Source: Bacillota bacterium (GTDB lineage Bacteria > Bacillota > Desulfitobacteriia > Desulfitobacteriales > Desulfitobacteriaceae). From it: a DNA stretch of 41,248 bases. Shown piece after piece: positions 24,610 through 33,417 of the stretch (position 1 is its first letter; each line of letters begins with the position of its first letter). The notes beneath the pieces were generated by a model that saw only the letters and a program-made list of their open reading frames with translations, ran no database searches and was not told where the DNA came from. The position numbers were made by a program, and so were the translations under genes. The stretch lies in the NCBI GenBank assembly GCA_023390635.1, contig JAEWCM010000021.1, forward strand, positions 1 to 41,248, written 5' to 3'.

Positions 24610-26622
24610 TTATTCCTGCGGTTCAATCTCTCCTACCGCCTCACCAATCGTTACTGGGGGAATCTCGGTCTGTTCCGGAGAATTCTCCACATTTTGCTCA
24701 GCTTGAGCATCAGCCTCCGCTTCTTTTATGCTCAAAGAAATCCGCTTGTCTTCCGGTTTGCACTCGATCACCTTAGCCTTAACCGTATCTCCCACATTCA
24801 CTACATCATTGACCTTAGCCACATGGTGGTCAGTGAGCTGAGATATGTGCACCAATCCATCTACACCATCTTCAAGCTGCACAAAAGCTCCGAAGGTTGT
24901 GATACGAACAACCTTGCCGTTCACCACTGCTCCTACAGGGTAATTCTGTGCCGCAACATCCCAGGGATCCTCCTTAAGCTGCTTAAGCCCTAAAGACAGT
25001 TTACCCCCGTCTTTATCCACCTTTAAAACCTCAACTTCAATTTCCTGATCCACATGGAGAACTTCCGAAGGATGCTTGATGCGGGAGAAAGAAATATCGG
25101 AAATATGCAGAAGGCCATCCACTCCTCCCACATCAACAAAAGCCCCGAAATTGGTCAATCGTTTCACTGCACCTTTGACTCGGTCACCCTCATGCAGAGA
25201 TGCAAATACCTTTTCCTTCTTCCCCTCTGCCTCTTCAGTCAATATGACCTTTTGGGAAAGAACAGCCTTTTTCTTATAAGCGTCAAAATCAATGAGGCGG
25301 AGGCGCAGTGTCTGCCCTAAGAACTGGTTTAAATCTTCAACATAACCCGGTTGAATCTGAGATGCAGGCACAAAACCTCTCATTCCGATATCGACCAATA
25401 AACCACCCTTAACTACTTCCACTACTTTTGCCTGAATTTCTTCTTTATTTTCAAAATTTTTTTCCAGCAGTTTAACTGCTTCTTGTTCATCAACTCTCCT
25501 TTTTGAGAGCAAAGTATAACCTTCTTCATTTTCCAATCGCAAAACTACTGCCGAAATTTTATCACCGATGGAAACTAAGGTATGTGGATCAATTTCCCGT
25601 CCGACACTTAGTTCTCCCTGTTTGATGACTCCCTCCGATTTCCAGCCGATATCGACAAAAACCTCGTCATCGGTAATTTTGACCACAGTTCCTTCCACGA
25701 TACCTCCGCGGCGTATTTCAGCAAGGGCTTGATCCCAATTCTCCATGTTCTCATTATTCGCTTCATTTGCTTCATTTGTTAATTCTAAATTTTGTTCATT
25801 CATTTCCGTCATTACTTTATAAACCTCCTCAATAATCCAATCTGGTGTTGATGCTCCTGCTGTCAATCCTGCCGCTCTTGCCGTATCAAACCATTCCGGC
25901 TTAAGTTCATCAGCCTTTTCTACAAGATATGTCTCTGTACTCTTGGCACAAATCGCTGCCAGTTTTCTGGTATTAGCGCTATTCCGTCCACCAACTACAA
26001 CCATTACGTCCACGGTATCAGCTAAATTCCGGGCAGCCTCCTGCCTTTCCTCCGTGGCGTTGCAAATCGTGTAGTGAATCAGTAAATCGTCCGTATGTTT
26101 TTTTAATTCTTCGACGATTTCCATAAAATGCTGTTTGGTCTGGGTTGTTTGAGCCAAAACAGCAATGCGTGGATAATTAGGCAATTGTTTAGCCTCTTCC
26201 AGCTGTTCGATGGGAATTGCCTGGTGACCGGCCCATCCTAAAATTCCCTGAACCTCCGGATGTTCTCTATCTCCAACCACAATCACCTGATAATTTAAAG
26301 CCGACTCAGCAGCTAAACGCTGGGCTTTTTGAACAAACGGACAAGTAGCGTCCACTACTTTAATCTTATTCTGTTCTGCCTGAGCATAAATCTCAGGGGC
26401 AATACCATGGGAACGAATAATTAAAGTATGCCCTTCTTCTACTTGTTCAATCGTTTCCACCGTTTTAATGCCTCTGGCTTCCAAACGCTCCACAACTTGA
26501 TGATTATGGATTAACGGTCCCAGTGAAAAAGTAACAGAAGCCTGAGCAGTTTTCTCCGCCATATCTAAAGCTCTTTTGACCCCGAAGCAAAAACCTGCTT
26601 TCGTTGCCCGAACGACATTCAA
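24610..26622 (-). CDS. ispH: IspH-ribosomal protein S1 fusion (HMBPP reductase / S1)
   Basis: A fusion of about 670 residues. Residues 1-~280 are IspH, the [4Fe-4S] enzyme that makes IPP and DMAPP in the non-mevalonate pathway. The cluster cysteines are in AGFCFGVKRA (Cys12), VDATCPFV and CNATEERQ; the HNHQVV and SHGIAP histidine segments are also present. After an Asn/Glu-rich linker (residues ~280-300) come four S1 RNA-binding repeats, with starts near IVEGTVVKI, IQAKVVEVV, RVKGAVKRL and VVNGKVVRI; the third and fourth have the canonical GAFVDVG and GAFVQL cores. Start TTG 26622 has AAAGGAGG 7 bp upstream. The fusion is known in clostridia. The reading frame is intact across the junction. 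Confidence 0.95.
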   Translation of the reverse strand: MNVVRATKAGFCFGVKRALDMAEKTAQASVTFSLGPLIHNHQVVERLEARGIKTVETIEQVEEGHTLIIRSHGIAPEIYAQAEQNKIKVVDATCPFVQKAQRLAAESALNYQVIVVGDREHPEVQGILGWAGHQAIPIEQLEEAKQLPNYPRIAVLAQTTQTKQHFMEIVEELKKHTDDLLIHYTICNATEERQEAARNLADTVDVMVVVGGRNSANTRKLAAICAKSTETYLVEKADELKPEWFDTARAAGLTAGASTPDWIIEEVYKVMTEMNEQNLELTNEANEANNENMENWDQALAEIRRGGIVEGTVVKITDDEVFVDIGWKSEGVIKQGELSVGREIDPHTLVSIGDKISAVVLRLENEEGYTLLSKRRVDEQEAVKLLEKNFENKEEIQAKVVEVVKGGLLVDIGMRGFVPASQIQPGYVEDLNQFLGQTLRLRLIDFDAYKKKAVLSQKVILTEEAEGKKEKVFASLHEGDRVKGAVKRLTNFGAFVDVGGVDGLLHISDISFSRIKHPSEVLHVDQEIEVEVLKVDKDGGKLSLGLKQLKEDPWDVAAQNYPVGAVVNGKVVRITTFGAFVQLEDGVDGLVHISQLTDHHVAKVNDVVNVGDTVKAKVIECKPEDKRISLSIKEAEADAQAEQNVENSPEQTEIPPVTIGEAVGEIEPQE

Positions 26623-26709
26623 GATAGAGCCTCCTTTACCGGTCAATCTTTTACGAGCATTTAAAATTATTTCTCTATGATAGGGAATAATTCCTGCTCT
26701 TCTTTCAAA

Positions 26710-26738
26710 ATACTATATTAAAATTACCTGGACTTCAA
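26710..26738 (-). promoter_or_regulatory. Candidate sigma-A promoter of ispH-rpsA
   Basis: Minus-strand TTGAAG (26738-26733), 17-bp spacer, TAGTAT (26715-26710), in the 125-bp gap after plsC. Confidence 0.45.
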
Positions 26739-26747
26739 TAAACATCC

Positions 26748-27347
26748 TTATAATTTAGATTCAGGCAAAGCTTCTACCTGCTCCATAATATGATTGGCAA
26801 TCCATTCACGACGGTTGGGGACTCCTTCCGGAGCCTTGAGCATTTCTGGCTGTAAAGGTTCTCCTACCACCATACCAACTTTGCCTCGCCCGTGCCAGAA
26901 TAACCTTCGCGTTCCATAAACTTTGATAGGAACCACGGGTGCTTTGCTTTTCTCCATCAAAAGTACCATACCGGGCATCCCTTTCAGCACATTACCGGTT
27001 TTAGAACGATGTCCTTCCGGAAAAATTCCTAGAATTTCCCCTTCCTTTAATATATCCAACGCTTGCCTGATGGCTGCCATATCTCCTTCCCCCCGTTTGA
27101 CGGGAAACGCTCCAAAGGTACGGAGGAGAGCACCCAGGCCAGGTACTCTAAATAACTCTATTTTAGCCATAAAATTAATCTTACGCTCAATTCCGCAGGC
27201 CACCAGAATAGGGTCCCAATTACTTATATGGTTAACGGCTAAAATAACTGCACCTTCTTTAGGAATATTCTCCACACCGCTGATTTGCCATTTTAAAGTG
27301 CGAAACTGCATTCTGAACAGTCCGCGTGCAAACTCATAAAAGGACAT
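26748..27347 (-). CDS. plsC: 1-acyl-sn-glycerol-3-phosphate acyltransferase
   Basis: Acylates lysophosphatidic acid to phosphatidic acid, the step after PlsY. The 199-residue protein has the catalytic NHxxxxD motif (AVNHISNWDP, near residue 37), the substrate-binding GAFPVKRGEGD and the FPEGHRSKTG motif; GMVLLMEKSKAPVVPI is typical of the family. The ATG overlaps the 3' end of cmk by 14 bp, so the two are coupled. Some family members act on other lysolipids, but the small size and context fit PlsC. Confidence 0.93.
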   Translation of the reverse strand: MSFYEFARGLFRMQFRTLKWQISGVENIPKEGAVILAVNHISNWDPILVACGIERKINFMAKIELFRVPGLGALLRTFGAFPVKRGEGDMAAIRQALDILKEGEILGIFPEGHRSKTGNVLKGMPGMVLLMEKSKAPVVPIKVYGTRRLFWHGRGKVGMVVGEPLQPEMLKAPEGVPNRREWIANHIMEQVEALPESKL

Positions 27348-28020
27348 TTCCCATTCTCCCTTTAGCTAAAGTAATGATTTCATCGACAATCTTTTCCACA
27401 GTCTTTCCTGTAGTATCAATCACTACCGCATCTTCTGCCGGTCTTAGCGGAGCAGCTTCTCTTTTCATATCAAATTCATCTCGCAGCATCATATCGTGAA
27501 AGACCTGATCAAGTTCAATATCTTTCCCCTTAAGCTTTAACTCATGCCACCGTCTTTGTGCCCGCTCTTCCGGTGAAGCAGTTAAAAACACCTTTAAAGG
27601 AGCCTTTGGCAATACATGGGTACCAATATCCCTCCCATCCATCACCACCCCGCCCTTTTCAGCCTCCATCTGCTGCAGCCGTACCATTTCCTTGCGTATT
27701 TTAGGATAAGCCGCTACTACAGAAACCGCTCTGGTTACTTCAGGAGAACGGATAACCTCTGTCACCTCTTCTCCGTCACACCACACCTTGCGAGCTACTG
27801 AATGATCAAAAACAAAATTAATGGTTTGAGCCAGGCGGGCTAAGTTATCTTCATCATCAAGAGAAACACCTCTCTTGAAAGCTAAATAGGCTAAGGTTCT
27901 GTACATTGCTCCCGTATCTAAATAGAACAAATTCAGTTTTTGGGCCACTGCTTTAGCCACCGTACTTTTACCGGCTCCAGCAGGACCGTCAATCGCAATT
28001 TGCATCGTTTGAAAACTCAA
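27334..28020 (-). CDS. cmk: Cytidylate kinase
   Basis: Phosphorylates CMP and dCMP to the diphosphates. About 228 residues from TTG 28020, preceded by AAGGAG at 8 bp; the ATG at 28041 lacks a good site, and the conserved start MQIAIDGPAGAGKSTVAK lies five codons inside. The P-loop GPAGAGKST, the CMP-binding LDTGAMYRTLA and DGRDIGTHVLP are all present. Order cmk-plsC-ispH-rpsA is typical of clostridia and Bacillus relatives (cmk-plsC-rpsA). Confidence 0.96.
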   Translation of the reverse strand: MSFQTMQIAIDGPAGAGKSTVAKAVAQKLNLFYLDTGAMYRTLAYLAFKRGVSLDDEDNLARLAQTINFVFDHSVARKVWCDGEEVTEVIRSPEVTRAVSVVAAYPKIRKEMVRLQQMEAEKGGVVMDGRDIGTHVLPKAPLKVFLTASPEERAQRRWHELKLKGKDIELDQVFHDMMLRDEFDMKREAAPLRPAEDAVVIDTTGKTVEKIVDEIITLAKGRMGNVLL

Positions 28021-28123
28021 CGTTTGCTCTCCTTCTTGCATGTTTCATTTATTATAGCATAGAGCGCATCCATACGCACATTCAAAAATCTTATCCCTCT
28101 CGTTTTCACTAATAAGAAAGATT

Positions 28124-28172
28124 ACCCCATAGACAACCACACAGCCTTTTTTACTGTGCCCGGTCTACGGGG
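28124..28172 (-). terminator. Two-tier hairpin ending the hydrogenase operon
   Basis: Outer arms ACCCCATAGAC and GTCTACGGGG pair at the base, with an inner CACAG/CTGTG hairpin. The T tail on the minus strand is short, so efficiency is uncertain. Confidence 0.6.
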
Positions 28173-28184
28173 TTCCCTCGTATA

Positions 28185-28691
28185 TCAATTTACCTTTTTC
28201 AAATTTACATTCTCATCCTGATGGATGGGAATTTTCCAATTACATAAACACGTCTTCACTTTTTCAATCGCCAACGGAATACTTTCCTGTACAGATGAAC
28301 TAAGCCCCATCCCCCACGCCAGACTCTCGGGTTGAACCCCGATGACTGCAATCTTATCCGGAGCCGCCCCAATCACATGGGACCAGTAGAGAACCTCAGC
28401 AAAGTTCATCTGATGGGCCGACAGTTTGTGTTCGGTGTAGCAGGGAATGGACTCTTCCTCCCACATTACTACATCACCGGGCTTTCCACCCACGTCTACT
28501 GCATCCAACACCAACAGGCATTCTTTATCTTCTAAAAAGCCCAGCAGTTCCATTCCCGATGTCCCGCCGTCCAACAAGTCGATTTGCTCAGGCAGAAGGT
28601 AGCGCAATCTTTCCAATATATGCTGCCCTACACCTTCGTCCTTGCGCAAGAGATTTCCCAGAGCCAAGATACCAATCTTCCGATCCGACAC
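28185..28691 (-). CDS. hyaD: Hydrogenase maturation endopeptidase (HyaD/HupD family)
   Basis: Nickel-dependent protease that removes the C-terminal extension of the hydrogenase large subunit after NiFe(CN)2CO insertion. The 168-residue product opens with ILALGNLLRKDEGVG, where the Glu is the first nickel ligand of the family; the Asp in DLLDGGTSGMELL and the His in TEHKLSAHQMNF match the other two. It is the last gene of hyaA-hyaB-hyaC-hyaD. The substrate peptide of HyaB here would be 15 residues. General hyp maturation genes are not in the window. Confidence 0.93.
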   Translation of the reverse strand: MSDRKIGILALGNLLRKDEGVGQHILERLRYLLPEQIDLLDGGTSGMELLGFLEDKECLLVLDAVDVGGKPGDVVMWEEESIPCYTEHKLSAHQMNFAEVLYWSHVIGAAPDKIAVIGVQPESLAWGMGLSSSVQESIPLAIEKVKTCLCNWKIPIHQDENVNLKKVN

Positions 28692-28721
28692 TTAAATTTT
28701 CCTCCTTACTACGCATCTATT

Positions 28722-29558
28722 TCACAGATCAGGCATTGCCTCTCCGGCAGACCCTGAATCATTTTTTTCATTTTTATCCGGCGGGCTTTTTTTATATTTA
28801 TCTTTTAAATGATGGTCAATGGTAGAAGGCAGTTCATATTTATACCCTGTGATGATGGAGGACACACTGCTGTCATCATCCAGTATATCTTGGCGGAAAG
28901 CGAGGTATAGGTGAATGATAATAAACATGATAAAAAACCATGTTACCAGATGATGGATATTGCGCACCTGGTACTCCCCACCAAAAAGAGGCACCAGCCA
29001 TCCGAACAGCGTCTGCCATATCCCTTCGGGATTAGAACCACCGCGCATTATAAAACCGGTGATAATCATAATTGCCCCGCCTACCCAAACAAAGAGAAAG
29101 TAAGACAGTTGAGCTACTGAATTGTGTCCCACATGAATCACGTGTTCTTTGCTCAGGAACAGATAATGTTTTACGGTAACGATAATATCTGACCAGAAAT
29201 CTTTGCGCCAAAAAGGGAACTTGGAATATTCATTTCCGGCCCAAAACCAATACACCCGAAAGAGCATATTGGCAGTAAAAATATAGGCGAAGATAGCATG
29301 CCAGAATCGCATTGCTCCCATCATAAAGCGGGTGGTAGCTTCGCCCATTGGTATTACCGCCGGATTTCCGATATATAATCCGGTGATAATCAGGCCGACT
29401 ATCATAAACACCCCGATCCAGTGAAAAATCCGCACCGGGAGTTCCCACACATAAACAGGCTGGCGCAAGACTGGTTCACCTGTAGCGGCTGCATGCTGAA
29501 TCAATTTTTCCTTCTCTGTTTTTGTTTTTTTATGTTTTTTTGCCTGCTCATCGCTCAT
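28722..29558 (-). CDS. hyaC: [NiFe] hydrogenase cytochrome b subunit (HyaC/HupC type)
   Basis: Di-haem membrane anchor that passes electrons from the hydrogenase to menaquinone. About 278 residues with four TMs. Haem-ligand histidines stand in PVRIFHWIGVFMIVG, MRFWHAIFAYIFTANM and NIHHLVTWFFIMFIIIHLYLAF. A charged, Lys-rich N-terminal extension of about 40 residues precedes the first TM, and the C-terminal tail (~35 residues) is acidic and polar. ATG 29558 follows GTG 29561 directly; GGAGGG precedes both. It is 16 bp after hyaB. Confidence 0.94.
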   Translation of the reverse strand: MSDEQAKKHKKTKTEKEKLIQHAAATGEPVLRQPVYVWELPVRIFHWIGVFMIVGLIITGLYIGNPAVIPMGEATTRFMMGAMRFWHAIFAYIFTANMLFRVYWFWAGNEYSKFPFWRKDFWSDIIVTVKHYLFLSKEHVIHVGHNSVAQLSYFLFVWVGGAIMIITGFIMRGGSNPEGIWQTLFGWLVPLFGGEYQVRNIHHLVTWFFIMFIIIHLYLAFRQDILDDDSSVSSIITGYKYELPSTIDHHLKDKYKKSPPDKNEKNDSGSAGEAMPDL

Positions 29559-29574
29559 CACTTACCCTCCTTCG

Positions 29575-31287
29575 CTATACCGGTTTAATACTCAGCATTT
29601 CCTCTCCCTTAGGCGTCATCATGTGGATAGCACAAGCCAGACAAGGGTCGAAGGAATGAATGGTTCTCAGAATTTCCAAGGGCTGATCTGCCACTGCCAT
29701 CGGAGTATCGAGTAAAGCGGCTTCATAAGGTCCTTTTTGTCCGTCCGGGTCCCTGGGAGACGCATTCCATGTGGTCGGCACAACTGCCTGATAGAGGTTC
29801 ACTTTACCATTCTTAATTTTAATCCAGTGTCCCAGAGCTCCTCGGGGAGCTTCTACCATCCCCACACCTTGTGCTTCGGCAGGCCAGGAGCTGGGGTTCC
29901 ATTTATCCGGATTGAACATGACACTGTCCCCTGCTTTAATATTGGCCACCAGATCATTATAAAAATTCACCAAATTATCCACACAATATTTGGCTTCCAG
30001 AGCCCTGGCCAACGTACGTCCTAAAGTAGAATACAGTGCATTAATAGGAAGATCCAAGCGTTTCAGTGCATCATCAGCAAGAGTTTTCATCTCTTTCTGC
30101 CCTTTGGCATAGCCGATCAACAAACGGGCAAGTGGCCCTACTTCCATTGCCTTTCCTTGCCATCTGGGTGCCTTGATCCAGCTGTAACGTTTATTCTCAT
30201 CCAAGTTCTCATAAGGCGGCTTCGGTCCGTCATAGTCTGGTTCAGTTGTTCCTTCCCAGGGATGGAGCCCGCTGTTAGGATCAGCATACTTGTACCAGGA
30301 ACGAGGTACAAATTCCTGAATCTGTTTGAGATCTCTGATATCTACATCATAAACTTTGCTTAAATCGCGATTGAGGATGATTCCTGATGGGAAAAGGAAA
30401 CTGTCCGGGTTTCTGATATCATCGGTAGGCAGTCCCCCATAGGACATGTAATTGGTGATTCCTCCCCCCCACAGGTCTTTCTTGTAGTAATTGGCAATGG
30501 CAAAAACATCAGGAAGCAGAACCTGATCTACAAAGGTAACAGCCTCATCAATTCTGGCCTTGACAAAATTCAGCCGTTCCATATTAATCATGCTGTTGTC
30601 ATCCAGATTAACGGTACAAGCCATCCCGCCAGTCAGGTAATTAGGATGGGGGTTTTTCCCGCCAAACACAGTATGGATCTTGACAATATCTTTCTGCCAT
30701 TTCAAGGCTTCCAGATAATGGGCTACCGCCATCAAATTTGCTTCGGGTGGCAGTCGATAGGCTGGGTTCCCCCAATAGGCATTGGAAAAAATACCCATTT
30801 GTCCGCTGTTGGCAAAGTTTTTAATCTGATTCTGAACATCGGTAAAATACCCTACGGAAGATAGTGGCCAGTGGGAAATGGATTGAGCCAATGCACTGGT
30901 TTGAGCAGGATCGGCTTTTAAGGCACTTAAAACATCTATCCAATCAAAACCATGAAGATGGTAGAAGTGCACCACATGGTCATGCACAAATTGGGTTGTG
31001 GTCATGATATTCCGCACTAAATTGGCATTTTTGGGAATTTTCCAATCCAAGGCATCCTCTACGGAACGAATCGCCGCCAAAGCATGAACATGGGTGCAGA
31101 CACCGCAGATTCTTTCCACAAAGGCCCATACATCCCGCGGATCACGATTCTCCACAATCTTTTCCAACCCCCGGAATACAGTTCCCGAACTGATCGCATC
31201 AGTAATTTTTGTTCCTTCCACTACTGCTTCAATTCGTAAATGTCCTTCGATCCTGGTGACAGGATCAACCACAATTCTATTAGCCAT
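29575..31287 (-). CDS. hyaB: Uptake [NiFe] hydrogenase large subunit
   Basis: Catalytic subunit holding the NiFe centre. The 570-residue protein has the N-terminal CxxC in ERICGVCTHVHA (Cys61, Cys64) and the C-terminal DPCLACAIH (Cys549, Cys552). Cleavage after His555 would release a 15-residue tail, the substrate of HyaD. RIEGHLRIE near the N-terminus is also typical of group 1 membrane-bound uptake hydrogenases. It starts at ATG 31287, 5 bp after the hyaA stop, with GAGAGGAATAGG upstream. With HyaA it is exported as a folded complex by Tat, using the small subunit's signal. Confidence 0.97.
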   Translation of the reverse strand: MANRIVVDPVTRIEGHLRIEAVVEGTKITDAISSGTVFRGLEKIVENRDPRDVWAFVERICGVCTHVHALAAIRSVEDALDWKIPKNANLVRNIMTTTQFVHDHVVHFYHLHGFDWIDVLSALKADPAQTSALAQSISHWPLSSVGYFTDVQNQIKNFANSGQMGIFSNAYWGNPAYRLPPEANLMAVAHYLEALKWQKDIVKIHTVFGGKNPHPNYLTGGMACTVNLDDNSMINMERLNFVKARIDEAVTFVDQVLLPDVFAIANYYKKDLWGGGITNYMSYGGLPTDDIRNPDSFLFPSGIILNRDLSKVYDVDIRDLKQIQEFVPRSWYKYADPNSGLHPWEGTTEPDYDGPKPPYENLDENKRYSWIKAPRWQGKAMEVGPLARLLIGYAKGQKEMKTLADDALKRLDLPINALYSTLGRTLARALEAKYCVDNLVNFYNDLVANIKAGDSVMFNPDKWNPSSWPAEAQGVGMVEAPRGALGHWIKIKNGKVNLYQAVVPTTWNASPRDPDGQKGPYEAALLDTPMAVADQPLEILRTIHSFDPCLACAIHMMTPKGEEMLSIKPV

Positions 31288-31292
31288 CTAAC

Positions 31293-32444
31293 CTATTCCT
31301 CTCTATTTGAATTGTCATCGGAAGATTTCTCTGCCGAATGCTGATTCTTCTCCCGCTTCGTCATAACCGCCGTAATTCCCGCATGGGCCGCCGCACCGAC
31401 TGCTGCTACCCCTACCAACACTTCTCCGATTTTATCCGCATCCTTGCCAATCTTGTTATTGGGGATATTAGCCAATCGCGTATAAAATGGAGTATTATCA
31501 TAGAAATTAGGCTCTGAACAGCCCAAACAGGGGTGTCCTGATTTTACCGGCCAGCTCACCCCATCATTCCATTCCGTAATGGCACAGGCATTATAAGTGG
31601 TCGGACCTTTACATCCTACCTTATAGAGACACCAGCCTTGTTTTGCTCCTTCATCATCAAAGCTTTCCACAAACTGGCCTGCATCAAAAAAGGCTCTGCG
31701 ATAACAATTGTCATGAAGGCGATGCTGGTAAAAAGCTTTGGGCCTGCCCTGATTGGTTAACTCAGGTAATCTGTCAAAGGTGAGATAATGAACGATTGTA
31801 CCGGTGATAACCTCGGCAATCGGCGGACACCCGGGAACATCAATGACCGGAACATTCTTTACAATACTGCGCACAGAAACTGCCTGGGTAGGATTAGGAT
31901 AAGCAGCTTGAACACAGCCATTCGTCGCGCAGGAACCATAGGCAATTACGGCAATGGCACCAGAAGCCGCTTCTTCCAGAATGTCCTGTGTCGTCCGGCC
32001 TCCGATGGTGCAATATACTCCGCCTGCACCAAGGGTCACACTTCCTTCCACAACCACCAGGTATTTGCCTTTATAATCCGTCATCGTCTTTTTTCTTACT
32101 TCTTCTGCTTGATGGCCTGCCGCTGCTTGAATTAATTCCATATAGTCAAGAGATATCATATTAAAGATCAGATCGGCTAAAAGCGGATGGGCTGTGCGGA
32201 TAAAGGATTCCCCACAGCAGGTACATTCCTGCAAATTGATGTAAATAACTGGTATGCGTGGTTTCGTTTCAAGTGCTTTAACAATTTTGGGGACCGAAGA
32301 TAAATCTAAGCCAAGCATAGCTCCCATCAAAGTACAAAATTTAAGAAAATCCCTCCGCGTAACCCCCTTGCGGGTGGCCCATTGATAATAACTTTCTGGA
32401 ACCTGATCCGACGAATGATTTTTACTCATCTCATCACATTGCAC
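31293..32444 (-). CDS. hyaA: Uptake [NiFe] hydrogenase small subunit, Tat-exported
   Basis: Iron-sulfur subunit carrying electrons from the NiFe site to the cytochrome b. A twin-arginine signal (VTRRDFLKFC and a hydrophobic stretch) precedes the mature part. Cysteines for the proximal cluster are in ECTCCGES, GSCATNG and VPGCPP; the medial and distal cluster ligands follow (HDNCYRRAFFDAG, KVGCKGPTTYNAC, HPCLGCSEPNFYD). A C-terminal hydrophobic helix (VLVGVAAVGAAAHAGITAV) anchors it. The start is uncertain: TTG 32459, GTG 32444 (GGGAGGG 7 bp upstream, used here) or ATG 32429. First gene of hyaABCD; the group 1 assignment is by motif and gene order. Confidence 0.95.
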   Translation of the reverse strand: MQCDEMSKNHSSDQVPESYYQWATRKGVTRRDFLKFCTLMGAMLGLDLSSVPKIVKALETKPRIPVIYINLQECTCCGESFIRTAHPLLADLIFNMISLDYMELIQAAAGHQAEEVRKKTMTDYKGKYLVVVEGSVTLGAGGVYCTIGGRTTQDILEEAASGAIAVIAYGSCATNGCVQAAYPNPTQAVSVRSIVKNVPVIDVPGCPPIAEVITGTIVHYLTFDRLPELTNQGRPKAFYQHRLHDNCYRRAFFDAGQFVESFDDEGAKQGWCLYKVGCKGPTTYNACAITEWNDGVSWPVKSGHPCLGCSEPNFYDNTPFYTRLANIPNNKIGKDADKIGEVLVGVAAVGAAAHAGITAVMTKREKNQHSAEKSSDDNSNREE

Positions 32445-32490
32445 TCCTATCCCTCCCAAGTTAAAATTTGCTAGTATTATTTGCTAAGGA

Positions 32491-32503
32491 GCATAAATTA
32501 TGC
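32491..32503. promoter_or_regulatory. 13-bp palindrome upstream of hyaA, possible operator
   Basis: GCATAAATTATGC has perfect 6-bp arms around one A, about 50 bp before the hyaA start. No clear promoter hexamers were found with it. The stretch 32460-32536 contains nothing else recognisable. Confidence 0.25.
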
Positions 32504-32536
32504 ATTGACGCTGAAATGAGCCGTTCCCAAAACAAA

Positions 32537-32584
32537 AGGCATGTCCGCAAATCCGAATGCGCATTCGGATTTGCGGACATGCCT
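32537..32584 (-). terminator. Perfect 48-bp palindrome, probably a terminator after lrgB
   Basis: Two perfect 24-bp arms meet at 32560/32561 with no spacer; each arm contains CATGTCCGCAAATCCGAATG. On the minus strand the hairpin is followed by TTTGTTTTG, so it can act as a rho-independent terminator for lrgAB, about 140 bp after lrgB. The lack of any loop and the stem length are unusual. Nothing else is evident in 32585-32724. Confidence 0.7.
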
Positions 32585-32724
32585 CAGTTGGATGGAAATG
32601 TAATGAATTGTCATATGGGTTCTTTTCAGAACTCACTGGGGTAGGGGCAGTTTGCGACAGCGGAGTGTCATTCATTGCTTGGCCCGCCCATAAAATCTCT
32701 GTTTACCAACTCTCTAATAAAGGA

Positions 32725-33417
32725 TCATAGTCTCAAATGCTCCAAAAAAGGGACAATGACCGGCGCCCAGGCCAGAGTAAACCCCGCCATGATGATCATG
32801 GCCAGACTGGCAATCGTTCCTTCCTCCGGCCCGAATTCCAGGGCTTTGGAAATTCCACACCCATGGGCACCCATTCCCAGCACAATACCCTTGGATACGG
32901 AAGAGCGCAGCTTTAATAGTTTTATCAATATAGGACCAACCACAATTCCTAACAATCCGGTAATAATGACAAAAACCGCTGTCAATGTACCATTCCCCCC
33001 CAGCATCCCGGAAATATTCATCGCAATCGGTGTCGTTACGGAACGGGGGGCAAGACTGAGCACTGTCTGCCAGTCAAAATGCAGTAATTCCGCCAGAACA
33101 ACAGAACTTGTAATGGCCAGAATACAGCCGATGAGAATTCCTGACATGATAGCCCGTGTATTTTCCTTAAGCAACTGTAAATTCTTATATAAAGGCACCG
33201 CCATGGCGACCGTAGCCGGACCTAATAGCTTGGTCAGCCATTGCGCTCCTGTGGCATAGTCTGCATAGGAAGCTCCAGACAATAATAAAATTAAAATGAT
33301 TGCTACAGGAACCAGTAACAATGGAGATAAATACACCTTCTTTTTCTTATCGTATATTTTTTTACCAAAATAATAGATTAAAACCGTACCGATCAAGCCG
33401 AATGCAGCAATCATCAT
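32725..33417 (-). CDS. lrgB: LrgB/CidB-family membrane protein
   Basis: Partner of LrgA; the family is linked to control of murein hydrolase export, cell lysis and, in some bacteria, pyruvate or organic-acid transport. The 230-residue protein has seven or so TMs. MGAHGCGISKALEFGPEEG and SLAPRSVTTPIAMNISGMLGG are the conserved LrgB segments. It overlaps lrgA by 4 bp, so the two are translationally coupled. The operon is divergent from a LysR-type gene, the arrangement of cidABC with CidR in Staphylococcus and ywbHG with YwbI in Bacillus. Confidence 0.92.
   Translation of the reverse strand: MMIAAFGLIGTVLIYYFGKKIYDKKKKVYLSPLLLVPVAIILILLLSGASYADYATGAQWLTKLLGPATVAMAVPLYKNLQLLKENTRAIMSGILIGCILAITSSVVLAELLHFDWQTVLSLAPRSVTTPIAMNISGMLGGNGTLTAVFVIITGLLGIVVGPILIKLLKLRSSVSKGIVLGMGAHGCGISKALEFGPEEGTIASLAMIIMAGFTLAWAPVIVPFLEHLRL

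Noticed and set aside
32675..33259. 194-codon plus-strand frame opposite lrgB
   Set aside because: Antisense to conserved lrgB segments; low-complexity translation typical of a shadow frame.
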